Assembly (NCBI RefSeq): GCF_037975245.1
Contig: NC_092582.1
Location: 7,729,001 to 7,793,000, forward strand
Direction of reading: 5' to 3'
DNA from: Apostichopus japonicus
Lineage: Eukaryota; Echinodermata; Holothuroidea; Aspidochirotida; Stichopodidae
DNA length: 64,000 nucleotides
Part shown: one piece after another, positions 12,770-25,261 of the stretch
How positions within the stretch are numbered: the first letter of the stretch is position 1
Layout of the letters: the number at the start of each line of letters is the position of its first letter
Translations under genes and position numbers: made by a program
Notes under the pieces: model-generated
The model's database searches: none
Seen by the model: the letters and a program-made list of their open reading frames with translations, nothing else
What the model was told of the DNA's origin: nothing

Positions 12770-12920
12770 TACTCGAGTTCCGACTCGTTTACACTCTAGC
12801 CTGGACTCGGACTGGATTCGGACTGGACTCGGACTGGATTCGGAATGGACTCGGACTGGATTCGGACTGGACTTGGGCTGAACTCGGCTGGTCTCGAAAT
12901 GGACGCGGACTGGACTCTGA
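12770..12920. repeat. Minisatellite, CTCGGACTGGATTCGGACTGG units
   Basis: About eight imperfect copies of a 12-bp motif (GGACT then CGGACT/TCGGACT) just outside the outer hAT element. Open frames through it are by-products. I see no gene in 12642-14197. Confidence 0.85.
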
Positions 12921-14197
12921 GCCGAATTCGATATTTCTCAGTGGTTCACATGGTTAAACAAGTGTTGTTAATATTAATATCAACCAGTGATCATTATCAA
13001 CCATTTAAAAAACAAAAAACATGTATGAATGATATGAATTATCTGTATTGTGTAATTTAGTGTATTAAACCTTGTGTCCGGTGTTCAGACAGCATATCGC
13101 AACTATAGTGTATGTTGTAAATTTATCGCAATCTACAGGACACCATATTCCAGCCCATCCATGGAGGTGATCTGAAAACAACTGGCTGTTACCTTTCAGA
13201 ATGACTGTTGCTATTCAGAATGATAACTTTAGGCACAAACGCGTTGTAATAAAACCAATATACATTTCATTCATTTGTGATACTCGTGATTTCTACAATG
13301 GATGAAACCTTTTCATTCTATAAACCCAACCCACATTTACAGTTATATTACATTCTACACACCCCCGACCCACATATAGATTTTATCAGTTGAAAATAGT
13401 CATGGATTTAAAGCGTTTCTCGTTAATTGGTTGCCGGTATGTGTTTAACAGCTTTAAATTTGTTAGTGTTCTTAACAGTTTTCTTTCTTTCTCAGATTAT
13501 ACAAACTATAGCCTCATATCACCAGTAGCTCGTTTCTCTGTTTCTACCTAACAGCTTGACAATTCGTGCAGTTAACAGCTTGAACACGCATTATCAAGTT
13601 CGGCCCACAACCCAGCAGCAATAACTGATGGACCGATTTAACATTATAACCTGTTATACTAGTGAATGTTGTGAGGGTGCATGGCAGTAATATTCGTCTT
13701 GAAGTTTGCACACGAGTGATCATTATTTGATGACAGAATAGTGCCCCATTGTGAACGAAATACACGCAATGTCCTATACGGTAAGTGTAGTAGTTATAGA
13801 GCGCTCACACGATTCTTTGAACCTAACGCACGACCAGGCGTTTTGTATCAGATCATGGATGTGTAGTTTATCTGTTCACCGTTAAATGGTCATGTATGGG
13901 CCTTAGGATACTGTATATGTATGCACTAAACATTGACTAAGAGGGACGGGTATTATATCCGCTTGCTGGCGAGGAAACCGATACCGCGATGGATCAAATA
14001 GATCCAATTCGCCGGAGATAAGAAGCCGATTTCCTCTTGATCGCAAGAGGCGCTAGTTTCGTCGGAGACGCCAAATATACCGTATGTTTCAATGCCCCAG
14101 CAGCGTGGCCGGTTTTATCATTAAACCGATAGCAACTAATGCCACAGTCTACTCTTTCACAACACCACCATGTTTATGTGATAAAACAGTCAACAAT

Positions 14198-14882
14198 CAG
14201 GGGTGTAGCCAGGATTTTCAAAGTTGTAGGCACGACTATCTGAGCGGAGCGCGACCATCGGTTGGCGCGGAGCGTACAAGAAAATTTGTGGTTTTACAAA
14301 CCCTCCAGAGGGCCGGAAACGGCCCTTCCCGAGTGTTCATTCTGGTTCCCTGGCCTCTTGGTAACTTGAGACACCTCATTCAATATCACTTTAAACCCAA
14401 AAAACAAACGAGTTAAAATAGTACGTAATTAAATACTGCATAATGTATTTAAAATTAGCAAGGTACATGTACAGAGTAAGCCAGTAACAACAGGCAACAA
14501 AGTGTTGCAGCTCTATAAAGTCTGTTAATCAACGATAGGCTTATTTGACTGTGGAAAGTTTCTCAACTGAAATATTATCTGCTAAACGGGTCTTAACTAG
14601 ATTTTAAAAAACTGCCAAGATCGGATCCTAGTCTTTTTCGGCGGGTAGACTTTTGATTGAAACGGCACGCGATAGAAATGACAGCCTAGATGACAGAAGA
14701 ATATAGGTCACCTAAATTAGCCAGATTCTTGCTACGTTCATTTCAATAGTTTTTCCTGTCTAGACTCGTCCAGCAAGCTTATGGATTTGAATTATGGGTG
14801 TTTTAAAAAAAAAAGAAAGATAACTTGGCCAAAAAAGTGTAGGCCCGGGCCTACAGTGCTACATACTGGCTATACGCCCCTG
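14198..14882. mobile_element. hAT-like non-autonomous element, 685 bp
   Basis: Left end CAGGGGTGTAGCCAGG; right end inverted CAGGGGCGTATAGCCAG. It contains the shared subterminal motif (CTATCTGAGCGGAGCGCGAC at about 14237). Flanks TCAACAAT and ACAATATG do not give a clear 8-bp duplication. No coding capacity. Confidence 0.75.
14237..14345 (+). repeat. Shared hAT subterminal motif, copy 3
   Basis: CTATCTGAGCGGAGCGCGAC, then CGGTTGGCGCGGAGCGTAC, then GGAAACGGCCCTTCCCGAG. Same order as copies 1, 2 and 4. Confidence 0.8.
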
Positions 14883-17095
14883 ACAATATGAAGGAGCTGG
14901 GACTGCGGTATACCGATAAAATGAAAATGATTTGGTTAGTTTCGTACCTATATAGGCAATAGTCTTTGCTGACATTGTATAGGCTATGTTCGAGCCTTAG
15001 CAAGCTACTGACTTAATTAACAGTTTGGCAGGTATATAGACCTACGTTATGTTTGTAAATAAGTCGATATGTGTAAACTCTCGTAGCGACTTGCCATACA
15101 ATATTTGTTTATGAAAATGAAAACAAATAAAACAAAATGAGTACTCACGACTTTGACTGTAAGACTTCTTATCAATGGAAGTAAACCTCAGATTTATAAA
15201 CCTATCAAGGATCATGCCAGAGAAAGGATAAAACTCACAAATATTGCATCTTACTTTCTCTCTATCTAAGATCTATAGTACTATTGTCGTGAAGACCTCC
15301 CTTCTAGTTGTGTATATAGCTGAGCACGCTTTCCCGCAGTTCTACAATTGACAGATAACCGCATGGACATAGTGAGTCAAATCAAACCGTAGCCTACTTG
15401 TGCAAGAACAGCTTCATGCTATAGTAAATCGTTAAAGGACAGCGCCTTTGAACAATGGGAAATAGTGAAGGATCTACTTCCGGTTGTTCCCTTAAAGCTG
15501 GATACATTTCCGGTATTTGACTGTTCGTTAACCCTTGTAACGTTTCAAATAAATATGGTATTCCAACAAAGCTGCCCCAAAACAGTGATATTATGTCGGG
15601 CATTGACATAAACGGTTTAATATCTAACACATAGAGATTACCCAGCGCAAACGCATATAGATCGGACTTTTTGCTGTGAACAAAAAAAGGAAATATAAAA
15701 ATATTGCTTACGTACGAAGATATCTACTTCCATCTTTCCTGAGCTGGTTACGTTGGGATAGATCTGTCATGATATATACCACCGCCTGATGCCTCTTGGA
15801 AGAAATCTTATTTTGCAAAGAACAAAAAATAAAAGATATTCTTATATATCTGCTTTTTACCGTTATCTTCATTTCAAGCAAATTTAGGGAAGCCTCCGAA
15901 AATTATAATCCATAACAACAATATTTATGAAAATTAATTTCCACTGCCCACACACTTGGTTAATGTACCGAAGATCGCATATTACAAAGTATCGTAGTGT
16001 TAATTTGAAGTCGTCACCGCTGGAACATTAATTATGGGCAATGATTGAATCGGATGATTTATCTAAGTGACATCTTTAGAATAGTACTATATATCTCCTG
16101 AGTTTATCATATTTTGAAATTTGTCAGAGAAATTCTCCACGTTGTCGTCATTATATTACGTCGAATAAATGTATGAAAATCGCATATTTCACAAAACGAC
16201 AGGTTGGGTTCAATTTTGCTCGTCCCCCCCCCCCCCCGGAAATCATATATAGCCTTTGGGAGGGTTAAATAGATGTCAGGATACCCCCCCCCCCTATCAG
16301 TCGCGGTCGCAACTTAATGAAACCTTGGGTTGTACCATATTTACCCTATTTAATAGTTTTTCGATCTCATATTCCTGTATATATCTGTAATTGGATATGT
16401 ATTTACCTTTTTTTTTGTATTTAATGTTTTATGTCATTGTATTTTCTAGATTGTTTGTAAAGCGCACAGATGAATCGCGCGTAGTGCGCTATATAAGATT
16501 TTATTTACATTACATTTTAGACTTCCTAAAAGGCATATGTGAGAAAGTACATCGAAAATAGGATTTTTCTTAGCTGTTCGGGGAAGTTCATCACAAATAT
16601 ATCTATAATACAAACATTATCGATGATGATAGGTTTTGCACCTCTTTCATAGAAAGACGTTAGGCGTAAAATGAATTGTTCTGTGGTGTGTGAATACGTG
16701 TGTAAACTGCCCGAGCTGGACAGCGCACAGCTCTTGCAGAATTTGGATAAATTTTTAAAAAATTAGAATTTGGTAACTAAAGAAAACTATACAAATGGAG
16801 TGAGGTATATTGTAGACAAGACGAACACTTTTTCTTACGTTTTTTCTTCTCTTGAGAAGGAATGCGAGCAAAGAGACTAATGGGTTAGGGGGGGGGGGGT
16901 TGGGGTTGGAAGGCTGTCTATGCCCTGACCGGAAATCATTTTAATGAGAGAGAATCATTCACACCCTACCCGTTGACTGACTGTAACAAGCACTCTAGCC
17001 ACCGGGTTCCTATAGGCAACCCGTCACGCACCCAACCACCAAATTTATGTACAATTATATCAATTCTGGAAGTTTTGCCAATTTCGTAAAATTGT
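14883..17095. other. Stretch without confident gene apart from 15394-15673
   Basis: Contains C-homopolymer tracts near 16226-16240 and 16286-16297 and a G tract near 16889-16899. These are typical of the hAT element ends seen elsewhere, but I could not pair ends here. Confidence 0.5.
15394..15673 (-). CDS. Candidate 3'-terminal exon of an unidentified gene
   Basis: On the - strand a good acceptor (TTCCTTTTTTTGTTCACAG) precedes 280 bases that stay open for 92 codons and end in TAG. The product begins KKSDLYAFALGNLYVLD and includes DIISLFWGSFVGIPYLFETL and MYPALREQPEVDPSLFPIVQ, and ends YYSMKLFLHK. It looks like real coding sequence by composition, but I do not recognise the family. Upstream exons (higher coordinates) are not established; 17096-17314 is one possible partner. 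Confidence 0.45.
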
Positions 17096-17314
17096 TTATT
17101 GGTAAAGTTGTTCTTTGATCTGTTCAAAGTATCTCTTTCGAGATCCGGCTTTAGGAATCACAAATGATTTCGGGTTGGTTAGCATCATGTTTGATCTATA
17201 GAGTAAGGCAAAATATGTCACCAAAAACAGAACTAGTATTGTTCGATACAGGTGACAAACGCCTACAGTGAAATTACGACCTTCCTTACCAGTTGCGAAC
17301 CTCTGGACATACAA
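17096..17314 (-). CDS. Candidate exon: short type II membrane-anchor-like ORF
   Basis: ATG-started 72-codon - strand frame: MYVQRFATGKEGRNF, then a hydrophobic segment TILVLFLVTYFALLY after a short N terminus, then NPKSFVIPKAGSRKRYFEQI. The layout resembles the first exon of a Golgi type II enzyme (inference). No family is recognised and no clear donor follows. The start lies 4 bp from the tRNA-like gene. Confidence 0.25.
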   Translation of the reverse strand: MYVQRFATGKEGRNFTVGVCHLYRTILVLFLVTYFALLYRSNMMLTNPKSFVIPKAGSRKRYFEQIKEQLYQ

Positions 17315-17317
17315 TCA

Positions 17318-17389
17318 GCGTCCATAGCCTAGTGGTTATGGTGTCCGCATTTAAAGCGGGAGGCCCGGGTTCGAATCCAGGTGGAAGCT
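17318..17389 (+). tRNA. tRNA-like gene with UUA anticodon (possible ochre suppressor or pseudogene)
   Basis: 72 nt fold as a cloverleaf. The acceptor GCGTCCA/TGGAAGC has 6 of 7 pairs (G3-A70 mismatch). The D arm GCC..GGT has AGTGGTT in the loop. The anticodon stem TCCGC/GCGGG has five pairs around loop ATTTAAA, so positions 34-36 (17351-17353) are TTA, which would read UAA. The T arm CCGGG/CCAGG has one G-A mismatch and loop TTCGAAT. An A box (TAGCCTAGTGG), B box (GGTTCGAATCC) and a T6 terminator at 17395-17400 are present. Two G-A mismatches argue for a decaying copy or SINE head. Confidence 0.65.
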
Positions 17390-17393
17390 GGAA

Positions 17394-17400
17394 GTTTTTT
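17394..17400 (+). terminator. Pol III-type T run after tRNA-like gene
   Basis: A run of six T residues a few bases after the tRNA-like gene, as expected for RNA polymerase III termination. Confidence 0.5.
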
Positions 17401-17442
17401 CACTGTTCTGGATTTTCCAACTTATTACGTTCAATTATATAT

Positions 17443-17505
17443 ACCGCGTATAGCCTATTACAACCTTTATAAACACACAAACACACAAACAAACAACTTA
17501 AATTG

Positions 17506-17595
<90 letters not shown>

Positions 17596-17706
17596 CAGTT
17601 CACCCTGTATACACTGTTAAGGGGACGGTTAATCGACGTGGTTCAAAACAATTTAAGTTGTTTGTTTGTTTGTGTTTAAAAAGGTTGTAATATACGCGGT
17701 GGATTA
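17443..17706. repeat. Palindrome with (TA)n loop, fold-back element
   Basis: Left arm 17443-17507 and right arm 17647-17703 are inverted copies (ACCGCGTATA, ATTACAACCTTT, AAACAAACAACTTAAATTGTT), with (TA)n at 17508-17594 and about 50 bp of unique sequence between. Arms match over about 55 bp with few changes. This looks like a small fold-back MITE whose loop has expanded. Confidence 0.8.
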
Positions 17707-20700
17707 ACAAATTCGAGTATAATCATAATAAGCCATTATGAAGTGAAACGTGAGATGAAATGAATATTGAAATCTCTCAATTTACGAAAAAGATAGATAA
17801 TTTTAAAACAAAAATCAAACTTAATGCATCTATACAATCGAGTACAGGCATACATCAATGATTATAGTAATGAAACAAAAATTGCCACGGGGTTATCTAA
17901 ACGAATCTTGCATGAAACAGAATTTTATACCTTGAAAACATCCATCAACCCATGTTAAGTGCCTTTAAGTTCCTCTTTTAAGCATTTAAATTTGATTGAT
18001 TGTTTCTTGAGTATCAAAGTTCCATATAACAAGGCACTTCATTAATTTGACTGAACTGTGTTTCAAGTTTCATTTCAGGTAATGAAGATTGCGTCAAAGC
18101 TTTTGAAAACTGCTGATTTGCAATCTATCGTGATAAATTTTCATAATCGAGTAGCATCATCAGTTATTTATTTCTTTTCTTGAATCTCATTTTGTCACTT
18201 GCAACATTATTTTGACTGGCTTGGTGAAATTGTAAACAGTTTGTTACGGTTTGTTAAATTGTGAGAGTGTGTGCCAATGTTATTTTTAGTTTCCTATATG
18301 TCTTTTGATATGATTGGAAATATCTATACAAGAAATATGGTATATTCAATCAACTTGGATGAGAATCTTCCATTCAATTCATCATTTTGCAGATGAAAAA
18401 TCGTTTCCTCATTGAAACTTTGTACACTCTCATTTAGGCTTTATACTGCCTCATGTGCGCAACCAGAGATAGGGAGATCGAGAGGGAGCCTGAGAAGGAG
18501 AGGTGGAGAGAAGGAGGTGCCCTTGGGGTTCCGATTTATGATTGCACCTTTTTTTTGTCGCAAGCCAACATTAGCTAATAGGTGAAAATATTGCAATCTA
18601 CATCATGGGTATATCTGAGAACGTTTCACGCTCATTTATTCAGTATTTCCTGATTGCTGATCGTACTACAGCGTAACGCTATGCCACTGAAAACCACATT
18701 CTATATACTACTCATTTGGCTTGCCATATAGAGCACGTGCTTTTACATCATCTTGTTAGAAAAGTCGCGTTCGTCCCGGGGTTGTACTTTACTCGCTTCT
18801 GTTGTGTGTTATTGTTGGTGCTGCATGCAGCTTCTCGAGGAAATATGTGTAGAAGAAAACGGCGACGTGTTAGACAGTAGTGTATGGATCATTCCATTTT
18901 GGGGGTCGGAAGAAAGCGAAGTAGGCCCTAAATTTGAGGTGGCAACTTAAATTCATTGCAACTTTCCTTACAAGTACCTGGGATCCGGAGGTGCTTCCTA
19001 AACACCATTCAACTTTATGGGACGTTGCTATTTTGCCAACGAGTTTGTGAACGACCATCCAGGCAGCAGTTCCCTGGGTAAAGACCTTTCTTCAAACAAA
19101 GGGTAATATTCGCTAAGTATTCCTTTGCCGAAAACAAGAACAACGGAAACACGAATTACATAGTATCTGCAGAACAAAAAGCCAGGGACTCTTTGAACTA
19201 TAATCTATTTCCCATAAGTTGGATCTTCCGAAACAAAAATACATCATTTTAACCCATAATGTGTTGCTGTTATATAGGTTGTTGTCTCGTGTATAACGTG
19301 CGTGCTACCACGAACGAGTCCATGACTTATACCAATATAATGTTTCGACACTTTAATTACACCATGGTTACACCTGTAAATCACAGTGTCACCTACAGTT
19401 TGTAGGGGCTGGCTGGCGACCTGGTGGGGTGAGAGGGGGTGCTCGGTATCGCAACAATGGCGTCTGCAACCCGACCAACTGATAATACGACTCAGGATTC
19501 ATTATAATCTCTTCTAAAGACAACCTGGGTGTGAAAACCTTTTTTTTATCGAAGCCCTTAGCTTCGATGGTAGGAATTGTATTTTTTGTCACGTGGTTTT
19601 GCGGCTTCTTATGTTGCTCGCGTATGAATATAGCAGTAAAGTTCGCATGCTCCAATTTATATTAAACACACGCTTAGTATGAACGTATTCTGACACTTGC
19701 ACAAATACAACATGATCGCTCTCCATTTTCCCTACTTACATGTGCTTCAAAACGCTATGATGGTTACTTCTGTGTAGCTACTACGATTTCGTTCGAAGAA
19801 CGATTAACTGTTACGCAGTATGGGTCAACCAATTTATTAATAGGTAATTATTTCCCGTGGCATTCACTGTACTAATGTGCACTATAAACAAATAGTTATA
19901 GAACTATAATGATTGAACTGTTACCAAACCATTCGTAGTCCTTTAAAGTTCTTAATACCTTGAAATTCATTAGTAGGTCAGTTTTTGTACTTTTATTGGT
20001 AGACGGGGCTCTGAAGTTCATAAGTTGACCACCTGCGCACCCCTTTCCCTTTCCGTTTATTTAGTGGAACGGTCCCACAAAAACAAAAATAACAGAATCT
20101 TTCCATAATTGAAAGAATCAAGCAATATCTGATTGGCTTGTAATTATACAATGAACGCAACCATTTAATAATGAAGGTTGATTGATATTACAGTTCTGCA
20201 AGGTTTCCATAGAGTTTTTTCATAGTTTTCCACGGGATTTTCTCTAAATAGCTGCGAACTCCTGGAGCGCTAGCAATAGTACAGATGAAAAGAAGGAACA
20301 TGTGTTGGATAGGCCTTACGCAAGCCTGATATCGTATTGCCGTTACATTCTTCAAAGAAAGTTTGGTTGCAAAATATACTGTAAGTGTTGTTATACTCAA
20401 ACCACATTTTCTGAAGTTATTCGTGCAAGCATCGCACTGTTAGGCTTGAAAGGCGTAGAGTTGCACACTTGCAAGTTAAGGAACTTTTTCATAGATCTAC
20501 AAATAGAAGCATGGTTGGGGAACAACATCGCACGTGTTGATTTTAAGAAGTCATTTTAGTATATAATATGCAGCCTTGCCATATAAATCAGTTCGCATGT
20601 TAATTTACATGAACGAACAGTTGTATACAGTCTTACCATGCGTGAATGAAGGCCAGCATAGCCTATATATAGTAGCATAAGACATACGTTATATGATAGG

Positions 20701-23700
20701 CCTGGATTTAGTTTTTAGGTGGAATACGTAATGAACGGTTACCCGGGGGACCGACCGACCGAATCGTGGAGACGGGTATCCGGTTCCGATTTTTGGGACT
20801 GGTCCCATCACTTAATTCCCAACCTCTCCTCTCCTCCCCCACCCACCAGTCCCCCCAGGCAACAAACAACAAAATGTTACTCTCACGCGGGGTAAAAAGG
20901 AATTCACGCATAAGTAATCAACCTTAAATCTGAACAATTAAATATCATACTATGAAATATGTCACCAATATGAGTTCCATACTGTCCACTACTGTAATAA
21001 GAAATAGAGAAGGTTGATTTCGGAAATTTAAGTCCTCTAACCAACTGCATTAGACGATCCATACTGCCAATGCCAATGGTGCAATAAGGTTTCCAAAATA
21101 GTGACTCGGACGGACGATCAGGCACAGATGAATATCCTACTTTGTCAATGAAGACTGATGCTGACTGTGTTGAAAATACATCACCATTTTAATATCCCTT
21201 TACCATTTTCGACCACGGGAACCGCATATCTGCTGCCACCTACAAACGAAAATTTCCAATAGGGTTGAATTTGAAAGTGCGTTCAAAACATGGAGCATTA
21301 ATTATTACCCTGTATGACTGATAAAACTTCCTGAACAATTTCGACATCTCCACAACGACGGCACTAAGGGGGCAAATTCAAACTCCCTGATACCCATATA
21401 ACACAATATACTGGGCTTCGATGTACTTGCCTGCAAGTTCAATTATGCTTAGTTGTCTTCTGAAGGAGAGACGGGTCGATCACCGAGCGTGTTTTAACTC
21501 CAGGTTTGATGGCGGTATAATATTTTACTTTGTTCGATATCAGGGCGGTATTCCCTTTTGATAGCATGTTCAGATATCATATATGCCATTGGAATCGGGA
21601 TAACCTGGATCATTCCGGAAATAACTTCCGTCGGGGAAAGTCCCTAAAGAGATCTATTGCAGTGACTAATTTGCGTGGTTTGCAATCATCATCCTGGATT
21701 TGTTTGGTTTTAAGATGTTGAAGAGTGAAACTATAGCACTGAAATGGATATTCCGAAGGATAAACTTGACTGCTTTAATAAAAACAAAAACTACAGTATG
21801 AAATGTATCCCGAAAGGTGATGAGGTCGGTATTGAAGAATGTAGCATGCATAGACTCCGGAGGTGTGACCTGATTTATTCACTTTGGCTTCGGATTTGAG
21901 TACAAAGTTTCTGTATGCTGCCCTGTTGGTCTCGTACCACAATTAATTTTTCCATTGACTTACACACTAAACTCGTCACTTTCAAGACCTGCCAAAGCAT
22001 TCAACTGGTATATCCTACCCACCACATGATAATAGCTAATATCTTTGCCTATCATGGCACTTGCAAACTTACATATCATGTCCGTTTAGATTTTAAGCTA
22101 GAAGAGGAGCAAGTTTAGCATACTGAACCCCTACCCTTCCATCTGCTCGCTCGGAGTAATATCAACATTTAACCAAAGATTTTCTAAAATGGTTTATATC
22201 ACCTTCGATCCTACCCTACTTTCACACCATCTGTACTTTAAATTATGCTCTTTCATGAAAAACAAACAATGATGGCAACTGATAATATGCTTAAACAAGC
22301 TTTACATTAGGTACTTTTACCCCATTTCTCTGACAATGGTTAACCTTTCGAGCGGATGTACACTACTCTGAATTGTGGTGCGGTACCTGCTGGACGGAAT
22401 CTAACCGTCATTTAGTAATTACCGACTTTTGCGATCCGCGTTATAGTCATTGCCGACTTTGCAATCCGGGGTGCCCCCTCACAATATTGCAAAGTCAGTA
22501 AGAGTGACTCCATAGTTTTTCCTTTCGGAAAACCAAAAAGGCTAGAAATTGTCTGCAACGACAGTAGGTCAAAAGCACATTCTCTTAATATTTGATGCCG
22601 CAAAAAATAAGCATTTTTGCAAATTCGGTGGTATTTTATGTATTTGCATCATTCTGCTAACAACAGAGTGAATGATATCATCACGGAAATTCAAATAAAC
22701 ATTGGGCTTTGTTTTGTTATAATATTTAAGTTAATTATTCACAGAGAAAAATAATATTTCTAAGAAAATGGTTGCATTTTGATGATATTCTTAACATTCC
22801 AAGATCCAAGATCCTTGACAGCTAAGCAACATTCTAAATGTATCAGGTTTTAAGAAACAACAAATTTATAATAGGACATATGAAGCTATAGTGAAATACA
22901 GTACATTATTTAAATCATCGAACTTATATAATGTAACAAACTTGAATACAATTCGGGTAAAAAAAGATGATTTATGTGAATGTACAGTCATCTCATCCAT
23001 CCACTACGAGGGATAAATACCGGTACCCTGCCAGTATATCTTTATACAGGGGTGGTAAGTATTGCTAAGACAAAAATTAAGCCTAGCCTCAAGAATGATT
23101 CGTCGCTATGATAAAACTCCCGTAGAATGGTTTTGTCATTAATCACGACACATTGTGAATATTTATTGCATGTCAATGATTAGATTCCAAGAAGTTCATT
23201 TTGAGGGGAACTCTTGTTTTATGAACTAAATATAACTTAGAATATATCCTTTGAAAAAAACACCCGACACATTTTATAATCCACAGAATTAAGTTTCAAG
23301 GAAATCCATTTTGAGGGAAACTATTGGTATTCACAGGGGGAATTTCATACTTGCTCCTAAAATTAATGACATGACAAAATTATTGTTTGTATCTCTGCTA
23401 TTTTCAACAAGGATGCATTGTGATTTAATCAAGCTCTTTCATTCGTGTTTTGTATACAACAAAACCATTTCTACGAAATAATTTGCACTCACAAGAGTAA
23501 TCAAGATCCTTGGAAGCATGTTATTTTTTTCCTTTTTTAGTTTACTTATTAACTAAAAATAACTTCACATTTGAAAAATAAAACACACGTACAATTCACT
23601 GAGTTAAGATTCAAGGAACTTCATTTTGAGGGGAACTATTGTTATTTATAGGAAGTTTATTATATATGTATCATATATTATATATAAATCAGACCTTTAG

Positions 23701-23932
23701 GCGTAATTTCATCTGAAAAATAAAGCACTCACGCCGTGCTTAGGGCGACCTATATACTGCCGAACGTATACCGCGGCCTAAGTTCTGCGTTTTAATTTGG
23801 AACGATAGAGTTACATTTTGCAAATATTGTAAGAAGAGGGTAAACGGGAATGTAAAATGTTCGTTTTTATTAGCATTCATAAAAATTAAGTGAAACCTTG
23901 GTAAAATATGATGCATTGAAGATAGGCATTTT
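17707..23932. other. Stretch without confident gene; weak - strand exon candidates
   Basis: I see no exon chain. Coding-like - strand fragments are: 20190-20271 (acceptor TATTGCTAG, then APGVRSYLEKIPWKTMKKLY, ending AEL-stop); 20924-21180 (SVPDRPSESLFWKPY, GIGSMDRLMQLVRGLKFPKS, IGDIFHSMIFNCSDL, then GTTGAT); and 19389-19655 (KGFDKKKVFTPRLSLEEIIM). They could be exons of one or more unidentified genes. None matches a family I know. Confidence 0.3.
21789..21930 (+). repeat. Dispersed repeat, copy 1 (pair with 35887-36025)
   Basis: Shares AAACTACAGTAT, GGTATTGAAGAATG, AGCATGCATAGA, GTGTGACCTGAT and TTTCTGTATGCTGCC in order with 35887-36025. Confidence 0.7.
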
Positions 23933-24288
23933 CAAGGGCGTAGGAACCGGGGGGGCTGGGGGGCGCCAGCCCCCCCAGTGAAAAATGTGGAGGGGCGGAA
24001 GTATCATTCCGCCCCCCCGCTCCGCAAGTCAGAAAACCCCTTTTTCATTTCCAAATGAGAAAAAAATCTCATTTGGAGCACCAAATTGCATCTAAGGCCA
24101 GGTGAAAATACAAAATTAAGTTTACAAAATGGAGTGGGTGTTGAAGTGTGCTATATTGCACCAAATTGCATCTGAGGCCACCTGGAAATGCAAAAAATTC
24201 CAAAGGGGAGGGGGACACCCCCTCCCCCTGGCCGGCCATCAGTCTTCAGCCCCCCCCCCCCACTCAAAAGTACCTTCCTACGCCACTG
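23933..24288. mobile_element. hAT MITE, 356 bp
   Basis: Left end CAAGGGCGTAGGAACC; right end inverted CAGTGGCGTAGGAAGG. Perfect 8-bp duplication GGCATTTT (23925-23932 and 24289-24296). Interior has G/C homopolymers, two copies of a GCACCAAATTGCATCT block (about 24077 and 24157) and no coding capacity. Confidence 0.92.
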
Positions 24289-24677
24289 GGCATTTTGATA
24301 TTGAATACATTCGCGTACAGTAAATACAGGACTTTCGGATACATTGTGATTTCGGCCTTTACAAAGAAAATCGATGTGTTTATAGCTCTATTATAAATTC
24401 ATTTACATACAACCCAAAGGAAGAATAAATGAGCTCCTTTAAAAAGCAATCAAGAAAATGCAGATATATTGCAAATATAACACTGTATACGCGGTATCTT
24501 ATTTTACCGATGAGTAGCCGGCCCTCAACAGTATACCGTTTCGCTTTCGGCCGTATACGGCTAGCAATACCTTAACGTCTATCGTATACGTATACGTAGC
24601 TAGCCTATATAGTCCTTGAAGACATATAACTCAAAACTGTTAGGAAGGCCTACAGTATAAAATCGACAGGAAGCGAT

Positions 24678-24967
24678 CAGGCGCGTAGCCAGAAATTTGC
24701 CAAGGGAGGGGCGAAACTGTAAATTCGGCATTGCAAACTATCTAAGCGTAGCGCCACTATGAGTTGGCGCGAAGCGTACAAGAGAAATTTGGCTGAAAAT
24801 GCCTCCCAGATCGCTGGAAATGGCACTTCCCAGGCCTTGTTAGTTGCATCTTAGCATTTTCTCTTTTGAAAATACTAGCGATATCATAAAAACATAAAAA
24901 AAATTTAAAAATATGCTCAAGGGGGGGGGCGGCTGCCCCCTTCGCCCCCCCCTTGGCTACGCGCCTG
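24678..24967. mobile_element. hAT MITE, 290 bp, perfect ends
   Basis: Terminal inverted repeats CAGGCGCGTAGCCA are identical over 14 bp at both ends. Perfect 8-bp duplication GAAGCGAT (24670-24677 and 24968-24975). Contains the shared subterminal motif (CTATCTAAGCGTAGCGCCAC at about 24738). Near-perfect structure points to recent activity. Confidence 0.95.
24738..24840 (+). repeat. Shared hAT subterminal motif, copy 4
   Basis: CTATCTAAGCGTAGCGCCAC, TGAGTTGGCGCGAAGCGTAC, GAAATGGCACTTCCCAGGCC, same order and spacing as copies 1-3. Confidence 0.85.
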
Positions 24968-25261
24968 GAAGCGATTATTGGACATTGGACTTCAGAAATA
25001 GCTAAACTTGTCTTATAAACCGGATATTGTGAAGCATTTCATTTATTTGTTTTTCCTCAGTGTACCAAATTGAAATAGTGACAAATTAATACTAATTAAC
25101 AAACGTCATTATACAATGAGAAGAGAAGTGATCTATAGCATGCTTAACTATAGTAGAGTCTCTCCCGAGAAAAAGAAAACAAAGAAACAAATAACCAGAG
25201 AAATAGAAAACAATGCAAATTATATGAATTAGTTCTCATCTAAATATACCTTTACTTAGAT

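Noticed and set aside
20188-21180. Carbohydrate sulfotransferase or glycosyltransferase gene on - strand (with 17096-17314 as membrane anchor)
   Set aside because: Only a type II anchor-like segment and a vaguely similar C terminus; no nucleotide- or donor-binding motif could be found, so no function is assigned.
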